From the NCBI GenBank assembly GCA_022827835.1, contig JAJEIO010000019.1, positions 1 to 64,000 on the forward strand: a stretch of DNA of 64,000 nt, in the 5' to 3' direction. A model generated the notes under the pieces. The model saw only the letters and a list, made by a program, of their open reading frames with translations, was not told where the DNA came from and did not search any database. The position numbers and the translations under genes were made by a program. The DNA comes from Candidatus Latescibacterota bacterium (GTDB taxonomy: Bacteria; Latescibacterota; UBA2968; UBA8231). Below, piece after piece: positions 47,714 to 55,938 of the stretch (position 1 is the first letter of the stretch; every line of letters starts with the position of its first letter).

Positions 47714-48259
47714 AAGTGCTTCTCGGAGAATCCTTCTGATGAAATTGCCCTTGTGAGTACTAATCATAAACTTAGCTTTTATCCCTACTTACGTCAAGTA
47801 CTATATATATAGGGTCCCATTTTTCAGAACAGGTAAACACATGAGTAGATGTGTATAAAGAAGAAAAAAGGTGTGTGTAATCAAAAACCACAATCCACAC
47901 TCACACTTCTAATAGGACTACACTTTTTTGTGTTCTTTTATTTTTTTCTGTTCTAGTTATGGTGTGGATATGTGGATAACTAGCTTAAATAGTTATCTAT
48001 AAATAGCAAAATGTATTGTTAATAAGATACTTATGTAATCAAGTTGATAACTTGGTAACAGGAGCCTGTCTGTGGATTGTGGAGTGGAAAACTTTGGTTT
48101 TTCACACGCAAGAGGTCAAAAATGACGGTTTTCTTTTTTCGACAGACTTATCCACACTCAATCAATACCCAAGCGGGGATAGATGTTAATAGTTTTCCAC
48201 TGCCAAATAGGCACTATAGTAGTGAGAAATACAGACAGAGAAGACTAAAGAGATGGGGG
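47714..48259. other. Putative chromosomal replication origin (oriC)
   Basis: The 546-base dnaN-dnaA gap has no gene. It is AT-rich, with runs such as TTTTTTTCTG. Perfect DnaA boxes TTATCCACA occur at 48148-48156 (plus) and 47971-47979 (minus, TGTGGATAA). The latter is adjoined by the near-match TGTGGATAT (47963-47971). Weaker, mutually inverted sites CAATCCACA (47891-47899) and TGTGGATTG (48071-48079) flank them. Location beside dnaA, dnaN and the strand switch supports the call. Confidence 0.7.
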
Positions 48260-49654
48260 CTAGCGGCTTTGCCGACGGATAGTATCCGACAAATCTTCGA
48301 CTAGTCTAGCAAAGGATGGATCGTTTTTATTCCGCTTCTCAACAGTGTTTACAGCGTGGATGACCGTGCTGTGGTCGCGGTTGCCGAAGTGCAAGCCGAT
48401 GGTAGTGAAATGACTACCGAGGAGAGTCCTGATTAAGAACATGGCAATATGCCGTGCAGTTGCCACGTCTTGCTTGCGTCCTTTTCCAATAAGTTGCTCG
48501 CGAGTCAAATTAAAGTGGTCGGCGACCTGCTGTTGGATTGCCTCAATGCTCACTTCCGACGGGCTGGGCCCCAATTCATCTAGAATGTGCTTGGCCGCCT
48601 CAATGTCGAGTTCCTTCTTTTGAATTGAGCAGTAGGCCATCAAGCTAATCAACGTACCTTCGAGTTCTCGGACATTCGATCTGATGTGATTGCCTAACAG
48701 AGCGGCCACATCGTCGGGAATCCGTATGCCGTTGCGCTCGGCCTTTTTGTGGAGGATGGCAATCCGGGTTTCGAGCTCAGGCGGATTTATTGCGGTGGCC
48801 AAACCCCATATGAAGCGGGATTTTAACCGTTCTTCTAACCCATCAAGATGGCCAGGGGCACTGTCGCAGGTCATGACAATCTGCTTCTCGGACTGGTGCA
48901 AGGCATTAAAGGTGTGAAAAAATTCGTTTTGGGTCCGTTCGCCGTGGAGCAGAAACTGGATGTCGTCAACAAGGAGGATATCCGCGCTGCGGTAGAAACT
49001 CTTAAACTCACTCGTCTTATCGCGGCCTTGAGCGAGCGCTTGGACGAAATCGCCCATAAATTTTTCCGAGGTGACGTAAACGACCTTCTCAGCGAGGTTG
49101 AGACTATGGGCTTGATGCCCAATCGCTTGGAGCAGATGCGTTTTACCTAGCCCAGCGCCGCCGTAAATCACGAGGGGATTAAATTCCGTCTTACCTGGGG
49201 CATTGGCTACAGCTAAGGCTGTTGCAAGGGCAATTTGATTGCTATCGCCAATGATAAATTCTTCAAAGGTATAGCGCTTGTTCAGCGATTGAGCAGGAGC
49301 TGCTTCTATTTCTTGTTCATCTTCTGCGGGGTCTCCTTCGTTTGCAGGTACCTCCTGCTCAACAGGTAGCACTCGATCGCCAACGGATTGGGGGGCTTGT
49401 GTAACCACAAAGGAGATATTGGGAGTCAGTGCCGTCTCTTCCCACACTACGGATTGGATCATCTGCAAGTAGTGCTCTTCTATCCAAGCGGCAGAAAATG
49501 CGCTGGGAACTTGGATGACCAATAAGTCTTGGTCGAAGTGGCTTACTGAAGTCTGCTTAAACCAATTAGTAAAACTCTGGGGACGAACTTGACGCTCGAT
49601 ATTGAGCAGACATTGGGCCCAAAGTTCTTGGGGATCTTGTATTTCCAGCGCCAT
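48260..49654 (-). CDS. dnaA: Chromosomal replication initiator DnaA
   Basis: This 464-residue protein binds DnaA boxes and opens the origin. Walker A is GGAGLGKTHLL, Walker B is ILLVDDIQFLL, and the C-terminal DNA-binding signature is GLHFGNRDHSTVIHAV. The start is ATG 49654 (MALEIQDPQELWAQCL). The N-terminal DnaB/DnaA-interaction domain is present, with an acidic linker (PANEGDPAEDEQEIEAAPA). Transcription is toward the putative oriC. Confidence 0.97.
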   Translation of the reverse strand: MALEIQDPQELWAQCLLNIERQVRPQSFTNWFKQTSVSHFDQDLLVIQVPSAFSAAWIEEHYLQMIQSVVWEETALTPNISFVVTQAPQSVGDRVLPVEQEVPANEGDPAEDEQEIEAAPAQSLNKRYTFEEFIIGDSNQIALATALAVANAPGKTEFNPLVIYGGAGLGKTHLLQAIGHQAHSLNLAEKVVYVTSEKFMGDFVQALAQGRDKTSEFKSFYRSADILLVDDIQFLLHGERTQNEFFHTFNALHQSEKQIVMTCDSAPGHLDGLEERLKSRFIWGLATAINPPELETRIAILHKKAERNGIRIPDDVAALLGNHIRSNVRELEGTLISLMAYCSIQKKELDIEAAKHILDELGPSPSEVSIEAIQQQVADHFNLTREQLIGKGRKQDVATARHIAMFLIRTLLGSHFTTIGLHFGNRDHSTVIHAVNTVEKRNKNDPSFARLVEDLSDTIRRQSR

Positions 49655-49775
49655 TTATTGAAGCGGAGATCGCAGTTTTTAAGGGAGATTTTCAACCTAT
49701 GAAGAAGGCGTACGTCAGTCAAGAGTTTCCCGCGAAGTTTCATTGAATTCGCTAGCGTTCAAAGAGTTGAAAGTA

Positions 49776-49804
49776 TTGACACTTAGCAGAATAGCCACTA
49801 AATT
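49776..49804 (+). promoter_or_regulatory. Sigma70-like promoter for rpmH operon
   Basis: TTGACA (49776-49781) is followed by a 17-base spacer and TAAATT (49799-49804). It lies 54 bases before the rpmH start in the 203-base dnaA-rpmH gap. Confidence 0.5.
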
Positions 49805-49857
49805 GGAACGTTTCTGCGTATGCTGCACATAAACCAACGCGAGGTGAGAATTTTATT

Positions 49858-49992
49858 TTGAAACGCACATTTCAGCCTAGCAACAGGCGCCGCCGCAATA
49901 AGCACGGTTTTCGCAAGCGCATGAGCACGCCGGCCGGTCGCAATATCATCAATCGTCGCCGGAGAAAGGGCCGCAAACAGCTAGCCGTCTAG
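49858..49992 (+). CDS. rpmH: Ribosomal protein bL34
   Basis: This 44-residue basic protein is too short for many gene callers. It begins with [21 protein letters not shown] and ends GRKQLAV, the L34 signature. The start is TTG 49858 with GAGGTGAGA upstream. The stop TAG is in the same frame as rnpA, which begins 7 bases later. Confidence 0.95.
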   Translation: MKRTFQPSNRRRRNKHGFRKRMSTPAGRNIINRRRRKGRKQLAV

Positions 49993-49998
49993 TGCTTG

Positions 49999-50268
49999 AT
50001 GGATTGGGTTAGAGGCCGCTGTTTTTGGATCCGCTGCGGTCGAGAAGATCGCGGTCAAATTTTTGTCGTCCGACGCAAACTGGGCAATGCTGTAAAGCGC
50101 AATCGGCTCAAGCGGCGCCTGCGCAGCATTTGCCGCAGTCGTCCGTACTTTCCTTGTGATATAGTCGTTTTTTGCCAACCGTCAGCCATCGAAACTCCCT
50201 TTGCTGACTTGGAAAGGGAACTGGACTCCTTGGTGGCCAAACTACCTATTTTTCTTGCCCCACAATGA
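49999..50268 (+). CDS. rnpA: Ribonuclease P protein component (short form)
   Basis: This 89-residue protein has the RNase P signature RRKLGNAVKRNRLKRRLRSI (RNR motif). The usual length is 110-130 residues. The N-terminal region before the signature is only about 25 residues here, so part of the first helix and strand is missing or very divergent. The start ATG 49999 is forced by the rpmH stop in the same frame. Its TGA overlaps the yidD ATG (ATGA). Confidence 0.85.
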   Translation: MDWVRGRCFWIRCGREDRGQIFVVRRKLGNAVKRNRLKRRLRSICRSRPYFPCDIVVFCQPSAIETPFADLERELDSLVAKLPIFLAPQ

Positions 50269-50474
50269 AGCAAATCGCCATTTTCGTCGTCCGCGCCTAC
50301 CGTCTTCTCCTGTCTCCATATCTTCCCCCGTCCTGTCGTTATCTACCTACTTGTTCCCAATATGCCGAAGAAGCACTAGATAAGTACGGAGCATTCAAGG
50401 GCGGAATGCTTGCGCTAAAGCGGATTAGTAGATGCCATCCTTGGGGAGGGCATGGATGCGATCCTCTGCGTTGA
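50265..50474 (+). CDS. yidD: Membrane protein insertion efficiency factor YidD
   Basis: This 69-residue protein has the family pattern: LLLSPYLPPSCRYLPTCSQYAEEALDKYGAFKGG and RCHPWGGHGCDP. The Cys-rich blocks and basic N-terminus are conserved. It is coupled to rnpA by ATGA and precedes yidC by 44 bases. Confidence 0.95.
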   Translation: MKQIAIFVVRAYRLLLSPYLPPSCRYLPTCSQYAEEALDKYGAFKGGMLALKRISRCHPWGGHGCDPLR

Positions 50475-50518
50475 ATATGTTGTATAACATATTGTTTATA
50501 AAAGGGTAAGTAAAACCT

Positions 50519-52249
50519 ATGGAAGATAAGCGGACCCTGTTGGCCTTTCTTTTTATCGGCCTGATTTTCCTCTTGCTTCCCTATTATAATGAATGGTTTG
50601 GGTTAAATCCCAAGCCCCTGCCTCCGTCTCAGGAATCAGTGCCGCAAGAATCGGTGCCTGAAGTGGCCCCTGTTGCTGAAGAGCAAGCTGAGCCCGAGCG
50701 CACACGAGGTCCCGAGTCTGCGGAACAACTCCTTTCGGAAGGGGAAGGGCCAGCACCTATTAAGCCTCAGGCCGTTGAAAGGGTCGAATCGGCCGAAAGT
50801 CCGGTCTTTATCTCGGAAGACAGGGTGGACACAATTGTAGTGCAAACTCCGCTTCAGAGAGTTGGATTCTCTACAAAAGGTGGTACTATTGTATCGTGTG
50901 AACTATTAAAATACAGAGATATAGATGGAAGTGTTATCGAACTACTGCCTCCAACCGGCCGCGGTTTGGGAATTCATCTACAAAGAGCGAACTACAGGGA
51001 GGATATCTCCTCGGCGGAGTTTGTTGCCAACCAATCGAGTCTGCAGGTCGGACCCGGGGAAGAGCAATCCCTAATCATGGTAGCCCAACTCGGTGGCGGT
51101 AGAAGACTGGAAAAGGTCTTGACCTTTAATGGGGACCGCTATGGATTCGATCTCCAGGTGCGCTACGAAGGGTTTGACGACGATACCGAAGCCATACTCA
51201 CTTGGGAAAACGGTATCGCGTTTACCGAGCGTGAGCCGGAAATTGACCTACCTGAAATGCGGGCTTTTGCCTATATCAACGAAGAACGGGTCGAACTCAA
51301 GGTGGATGATGGAGAATCGGACGAATTAGAGGACAAAGGGTTGCTAAAATGGGCGGGTATTCGCAACAAGTACTTCTTGATTTCCTGTGTCCCTGCCGAT
51401 AGGGAGCAGCGTTCTCTCGTCGTCTTACAGGGCAACCACCAAGGGGCGAATTTGCTGCCCGACTATTCTTTTCAGGTAGGTCGCCGGCTCGAACGGTCTG
51501 GCTCTTGGCACAACACGATTTATCTAGGCCCACTCAACTACGACGAGCTTGTCGGCTATGAGGCCGAACTAGAGCAGGCTATTGATTTCGGGTGGCCGAT
51601 CGTAAGTCAAATAAGCCGCTTTCTACTCATTCTATTTATCGCCACCCATCAATACATCCCCAACTATGGTTGGATCATCGTCGTTTTCGCCGTTGTCATT
51701 AAAATTCTCGTCTATCCGCTTACCCACAAAACCTATGAGTCCGCGGCGAAAATGCAGGAACTTCAGCCGAAAATTACGGCGCTACGCGAGAAGTACAAGA
51801 ACGATAACCAACGCCTAAGCCGAGAGACTATGAAGCTCTATAAGGAAGAAGGCGTCAATCCTCTTAGCGGGTGTCTTCCTCTCTTGCTGCAGATGCCCAT
51901 TTTCATTGCGCTCTACAATCTTTTTGGCAAAACAATCGAGTTGCGCCAAGCCCCCTTTATTCTTTGGATACAAGATCTTTCCCTTCCTGACGAATTGCTT
52001 ATCGGCGGTTTTGGTCTTCATATTCTGCCATTGTTAATGGCGGTCTCCATGCTCATCCAACAGAAGATGACGATGAAGGATCCCAAGCAGGCCGTTCTGG
52101 TTTACATGATGCCGGTACTGATGATATTTATCTTTTGGAGCATGTCGTCGGGATTAGTGCTCTACTGGACCATCTTCAATGTCTTGACCATCGGTCAACA
52201 GCTATTGGTCAATCATTTTAAGAAGAAAGCTGCTCCTTCCAGCACTTGA
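50519..52249 (+). CDS. yidC: Membrane protein insertase YidC
   Basis: This 576-residue inner-membrane insertase starts with the N-terminal transmembrane helix TLLAFLFIGLIFLLLPYY, followed by a large periplasmic domain of the Gram-negative type. The C-terminal insertase core contains MQELQPKITALREKYKNDNQRLSRETMKLY and GCLPLLLQMPIFIALY. The presence of the large periplasmic domain fits a diderm. It is in the rpmH-rnpA-yidD-yidC operon. Confidence 0.95.
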   Translation: MEDKRTLLAFLFIGLIFLLLPYYNEWFGLNPKPLPPSQESVPQESVPEVAPVAEEQAEPERTRGPESAEQLLSEGEGPAPIKPQAVERVESAESPVFISEDRVDTIVVQTPLQRVGFSTKGGTIVSCELLKYRDIDGSVIELLPPTGRGLGIHLQRANYREDISSAEFVANQSSLQVGPGEEQSLIMVAQLGGGRRLEKVLTFNGDRYGFDLQVRYEGFDDDTEAILTWENGIAFTEREPEIDLPEMRAFAYINEERVELKVDDGESDELEDKGLLKWAGIRNKYFLISCVPADREQRSLVVLQGNHQGANLLPDYSFQVGRRLERSGSWHNTIYLGPLNYDELVGYEAELEQAIDFGWPIVSQISRFLLILFIATHQYIPNYGWIIVVFAVVIKILVYPLTHKTYESAAKMQELQPKITALREKYKNDNQRLSRETMKLYKEEGVNPLSGCLPLLLQMPIFIALYNLFGKTIELRQAPFILWIQDLSLPDELLIGGFGLHILPLLMAVSMLIQQKMTMKDPKQAVLVYMMPVLMIFIFWSMSSGLVLYWTIFNVLTIGQQLLVNHFKKKAAPSST

Positions 52250-52270
52250 AATTTCAGCCGGACCTCGACC

Positions 52271-53632
52271 TTGATACAGTCGGATACTGTTGTCGCGATC
52301 TCTACGCCACGGGGGGAGGGGGGTATCGGGATCGTGCGTTTGAGCGGGCCGGAGGCCCTAGCGATAGGTCAGCAGATTTTTCGGTCTCGTCCTCCGCTCG
52401 GCAAGCGAGTCCGATATGTCGAATACGGACGCATATGGGCTGGTGGTCGAGCAATCGACACAGGCGTCGCTTGGGTCTTTGCTGCACCGCACTCTTATAC
52501 CGGTGAAGATACCGTCGAGATTAGCTGTCACGGCAGCATGGTCGTATTAGAGTCCGTCGTCGAGGAAGCGCTTTGCTTGGGGGCCGTCGTTGCCGCACCA
52601 GGAGAGTTTACTCGCCGAGCTTTTCTCAATGGCCGATTGGACTTATTAGAAGCTGAGGCAGTAATCGACCTCATCCAAGCCAGTTCTAAAGCGCATCTCG
52701 ACAATGCCTATGGCTTGGCCCGTGGCCGTCTATCTAAGATGGTAAAAGATCTTAAGAATCAGTTGGTTAAGATGCTATCACTGCTTGAGATAGGGCTAGA
52801 TTTTTCCGACGAAGACATCGATAGTATTGGGCGTCAAGAAATACAGACCGCGCTGCGCGAAGTAGTTGAGTCCTCTTTGCGGCTCGCTGAAACATTCGAG
52901 GGAACAAGGCGTCGCCAAGAGGGATATTTAGTCGTGCTCATCGGGCGTCCCAACGTAGGTAAGTCCACGTTGCTCAACGTGTTACTCGGCGAAGATCGGG
53001 CCATAGTTACTCCCTTACCAGGAACGACGCGAGACTTAGTAGAAGGTCGGACTACGTGGGCAGGAGAGACGATCCGGCTAGTCGATACGGCTGGGATTAG
53101 GCAAAGCCATAACCTGATCGAAAAAGAGGGAATTGAACGAGCGTCGCAGGCGATTGGGGAAGCGGATGTGGTTTTAGCAGTATTTGACAGTTCGACTGAG
53201 TCGCATGAGGACGATATGGCTGTGTTGGACCTGCTCCCGCCGGATAAGAAGTCAATTGGTGTCTTCAACAAAATTGATTTGCCGGGTGCTAGCACCCGAT
53301 CTAAGATTGAAGCACGGGTCTCGGTATCTGTTGAAATATCAGCACTTAGGGAATTCGGTATTGAGAAATTAAAGAGAGAAGTGACGGCCCAGCTGCCTCA
53401 TAGAGCGGAAGTAGATGGGATCGGAATCACTCGCCAGCGCCACCAAGATTGCCTGTTGCGAGTAGCTAAATCTGGCGCTATCGCAGAGGAGCTTCTAAAG
53501 TCCGGCCAGCCCGATGAGTGCGTCGTTGCCGAGCTTCAGGACGCATTGAATGCCTTAGGTGAGATGCTGGGAGAGACCGTAGAAGAGGAAGTTCTCGATT
53601 CCATCTTTTCCCAATTTTGCATCGGCAAGTAG
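52271..53632 (+). CDS. mnmE: tRNA modification GTPase MnmE
   Basis: This 453-residue GTPase acts with MnmG in uridine-34 modification of tRNA. DTVVAISTPRGEGGIGIVRLSG begins the N-terminal folate-binding domain. The G motifs are GRPNVGKST, DTAGI and NKIDL, and the C-terminal Cys is in FCIGK. The start TTG 52271 is the only candidate that keeps the N-terminal motif. It is 21 bases after yidC. Confidence 0.93.
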   Translation: MIQSDTVVAISTPRGEGGIGIVRLSGPEALAIGQQIFRSRPPLGKRVRYVEYGRIWAGGRAIDTGVAWVFAAPHSYTGEDTVEISCHGSMVVLESVVEEALCLGAVVAAPGEFTRRAFLNGRLDLLEAEAVIDLIQASSKAHLDNAYGLARGRLSKMVKDLKNQLVKMLSLLEIGLDFSDEDIDSIGRQEIQTALREVVESSLRLAETFEGTRRRQEGYLVVLIGRPNVGKSTLLNVLLGEDRAIVTPLPGTTRDLVEGRTTWAGETIRLVDTAGIRQSHNLIEKEGIERASQAIGEADVVLAVFDSSTESHEDDMAVLDLLPPDKKSIGVFNKIDLPGASTRSKIEARVSVSVEISALREFGIEKLKREVTAQLPHRAEVDGIGITRQRHQDCLLRVAKSGAIAEELLKSGQPDECVVAELQDALNALGEMLGETVEEEVLDSIFSQFCIGK

Positions 53633-53648
53633 TGTTCCACGTGAAACA
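53633..53648. promoter_or_regulatory. parS-like site 1
   Basis: TGTTCCACGTGAAACA differs from the ParB-binding consensus TGTTTCACGTGAAACA by one base. It begins directly after the mnmE stop codon. Confidence 0.75.
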
Positions 53649-53706
53649 TTGAACCTCGTCTCAAATGCTCCACAAAACTCTTCCAAGCCATATTGAGCTA
53701 GTTTAA

Positions 53707-54336
53707 ATGTTCCACGTGGAACATCTTGATATGGTGATTCAATTGCCCTCTGATATTCAGGAGGACTTTGAAAGATTAAAAAGAAAGAGCGTTCTCTCTG
53801 GTTCTTTTGAAGATATCTGGCCTAAGCTGGAAATATATCTATATATCTTGAGTCGGTGGTCGAGAAGAGTCGGCCTTGTCTCTCGGCGAGATCAGTCCGT
53901 CGTAGCAACTAAGCACTTGAGGCAGGCGTTGACTATGGTTCCGGTCGTAGCAAGTCTCCCGCATCGGCTAGTTATGGATCTGGGATCAGGAGCTGGATTT
54001 CCGGCAATTCCTCTGAAAATAGCTCTTCCCAATGCATACTTTATGCTCGTCGAAAGCAGGAGGAAGCGGGCGCATTTTCTCAAGGAAGTTATAAGGTCGG
54101 TGGGGCTTGACCGAATAGAGGTTGTAAACGAGCGGATAGAGAGTTTGAGTCCGGTGTGCGCGGATTTGGTGACGGCAAGAGCCGTGGCTTCGCCGGATAA
54201 ATTGCTTGATTTAGTACAAAGACATTTATCTCCTCATGGCTGGATTCTTTCAACGCTTGGAAAAGATGCTGCTCATTCGGAGTTGTTGGCATGGAGGGCC
54301 GATCGGGTGGGGAGTGCATTGGGGCTATTCTACTAA
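53707..54336 (+). CDS. rsmG: 16S rRNA (guanine527-N7)-methyltransferase RsmG
   Basis: This protein of 209 residues (201 if translation starts at ATG 53731) has SAM motif VMDLGSGAGFPAIPLKIA, MLVESRRKRAHFLKEV, and RAVASPDKLL at the post-motif. The first ATG (53707) gives MFHVEHLD, codons formed by the parS-like site. Either the site is in the leader, with the true start at MVIQLPSDIQ, or it is translated. No parAB genes follow in the window, unlike in many bacteria. Confidence 0.9.
   Translation: MFHVEHLDMVIQLPSDIQEDFERLKRKSVLSGSFEDIWPKLEIYLYILSRWSRRVGLVSRRDQSVVATKHLRQALTMVPVVASLPHRLVMDLGSGAGFPAIPLKIALPNAYFMLVESRRKRAHFLKEVIRSVGLDRIEVVNERIESLSPVCADLVTARAVASPDKLLDLVQRHLSPHGWILSTLGKDAAHSELLAWRADRVGSALGLFY
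53708..53723. promoter_or_regulatory. parS-like site 2 (within the rsmG start)
   Basis: TGTTCCACGTGGAACA is a perfect 16-bp palindrome of the ParB-site type (as in the Pseudomonas variants). It lies 59 bases beyond site 1 and overlaps the first codons of rsmG. Confidence 0.75.
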
Positions 54337-54657
54337 TTGCTATTGTCGGGCGTTCCGAGTGTAGTTTTACATAGTTTTACACATACTTATCCACACCCAA
54401 AAATTAAAAGAGTTGTGATATTTAGGCCCTTTGAGGGACGTATATGTCTAATTTTATCTAATAGATAGGCCATAATTTAGCGAAGTACTGAGTAGAGACG
54501 GTGAGGTTTGATGTGGAAAACTTGTTCTTAAGAAAGTGGAAAGATCGGCGGTAAATCCTTTGGAGGAAAAGAAAAAAACGAGTATATTTTTAATGTAGTT
54601 TCCGAGGACAAGGATTCTCAATGGCCACTCTCAAGCGTCTGCGAAATAGGTTCTTTT
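54337..54657. other. AT-rich noncoding gap with one DnaA box
   Basis: The 321-base region between rsmG and the phosphatidyltransferase gene has no supported gene. A perfect DnaA box, TTATCCACA, lies at 54387-54395. The frame of the downstream gene is open back to about 54532 without any ATG, GTG or TTG, which means its start is unclear. I see no hairpin terminator or further motif. Confidence 0.5.
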
Positions 54658-55278
54658 TTGCTAGATAAATATCTGAAAAAGTGGTGTCTGGTCATCCTTA
54701 GGCCGTTGGCGCATTTGTTTATTCGCTTGGGCTTCAGACCCGATTGGCTGACGCTGATGGGGCTAGTTATGAACGTGGGGGCAACTGCGGCGTTTGCCAA
54801 GGGCTATTTGCAATGGGGGGCTCTCATTATGATAGTGGCGGGCCTCTGCGACATCTTGGATGGACAAGTTGCAAGAGAGGGCCACAAGGAGACCAAGTTC
54901 GGAGCCTTATTGGATTCGACGACAGATCGATACTCTGAGATATTTATTTATTTTGGCATCGGTGCGTATTTGATCGGCCGCGATGAATGGATTGCCTCGG
55001 GGATTCTCTTTTTTGCTATTACTGGTTCGCTGATGGTTAGTTACGTAAGGGCTCGTGCAGAGGGGCTGGGCGAGGATTGCAAGGTGGGCTTCATGCAGCG
55101 CCCAGAACGTCTAACGGCCTTGGCTGTGGGGAGCCTGATCGGCCACCAAGGTTTGGTTTTCGTACTGGTTTTATTGGCCGTTACGACCAACTATACTGTT
55201 GTTGAGCGCCTCGCTCATATCCGCAACAGGCTGAAATCAGGTCCCAATTCGCCCGCCTCTGTCCAGCAGTCCCAATAA
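54658..55278 (+). CDS. CDP-alcohol phosphatidyltransferase (phosphatidylinositol-phosphate synthase-like)
   Basis: This 206-residue membrane enzyme joins CDP-diacylglycerol with an alcohol. The signature DGQVAR-x8-G-x3-D-x3-D is complete (DILDGQVAREGHKETKFGALLDSTTDR, about residues 75-101). Several hydrophobic helices surround it. RARAEGLGEDCKVGFMQRPERL resembles inositol-phosphate or archaetidylinositol-phosphate synthases. The start TTG 54658 has a weak Shine-Dalgarno, and upstream open frame exists without a normal start codon, so the N-terminus is uncertain. Confidence 0.8.
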   Translation: MLDKYLKKWCLVILRPLAHLFIRLGFRPDWLTLMGLVMNVGATAAFAKGYLQWGALIMIVAGLCDILDGQVAREGHKETKFGALLDSTTDRYSEIFIYFGIGAYLIGRDEWIASGILFFAITGSLMVSYVRARAEGLGEDCKVGFMQRPERLTALAVGSLIGHQGLVFVLVLLAVTTNYTVVERLAHIRNRLKSGPNSPASVQQSQ

Positions 55279-55294
55279 GCATCTCCTCGCCGTC

Positions 55295-55936
55295 GTGTCC
55301 CAAGGTCATTTCATCGCGTTTGAGGGGGTTGATGGCAGTGGAACTACAACCCAATCCCGCCTGCTAGCGTCGCATTTAAGAGAAGCAGGTCTTCCGGTTA
55401 CACTGACCAGAGAGCCAGGTGGGACGCCGGTCGCAGAAAAGATCCGCCAGCTTGTTCTCGATCCAAGCCTAGAGGGAATATCCCCAACAGCAGAATTGTT
55501 CCTCTATGCAGCCAGTCGTTCACAGCACGTAGAAGAGGTGATCGCACCGTCGCTCAACCGGGGAGATGTGGTTATTTGCGACCGCTATATTGCCTCATCA
55601 ATAGCGTATCAGGGATATGGGCGCGGTTTGGATCTTGAAGTGATCGAACAAGTCAATCGGCTGGCTGTGGGGGAGTGTTTACCGGACGCGACAATATATC
55701 TGCTCTTGCCCGTAGAAGTGGCTTGGGCTCGCCTGAGATGGCGGGATGTCGCGGATAGGTTGGAGCAAACAGGAATGGCACTACAAGAGAAGGTTTCCCG
55801 AGGCTACCAACAGATAGCCCAAAAAGATCCAACAGGCTTGGTTTTTGACGCGCAGCTCGGAATAGATCGACTAGCTGAAGGGATTCAGGACGCGTTGCGT
55901 CGGCAGTGGTCGTGGTTTCCCGAGGAGAAAAAATAG
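55295..55936 (+). CDS. tmk: Thymidylate kinase
   Basis: This 213-residue kinase makes dTDP from dTMP. The P-loop is FEGVDGSGTTTQS, TREPGGTPVAEKIR is the DR-like motif, and CDRYIASSIAYQGYGRG gives the LID and dTMP-binding parts. The start is GTG 55295. It overlaps no neighbour, and the S41 protease starts 3 bases after its stop. Confidence 0.93.
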   Translation: MSQGHFIAFEGVDGSGTTTQSRLLASHLREAGLPVTLTREPGGTPVAEKIRQLVLDPSLEGISPTAELFLYAASRSQHVEEVIAPSLNRGDVVICDRYIASSIAYQGYGRGLDLEVIEQVNRLAVGECLPDATIYLLLPVEVAWARLRWRDVADRLEQTGMALQEKVSRGYQQIAQKDPTGLVFDAQLGIDRLAEGIQDALRRQWSWFPEEKK

Positions 55937-55938
55937 CT

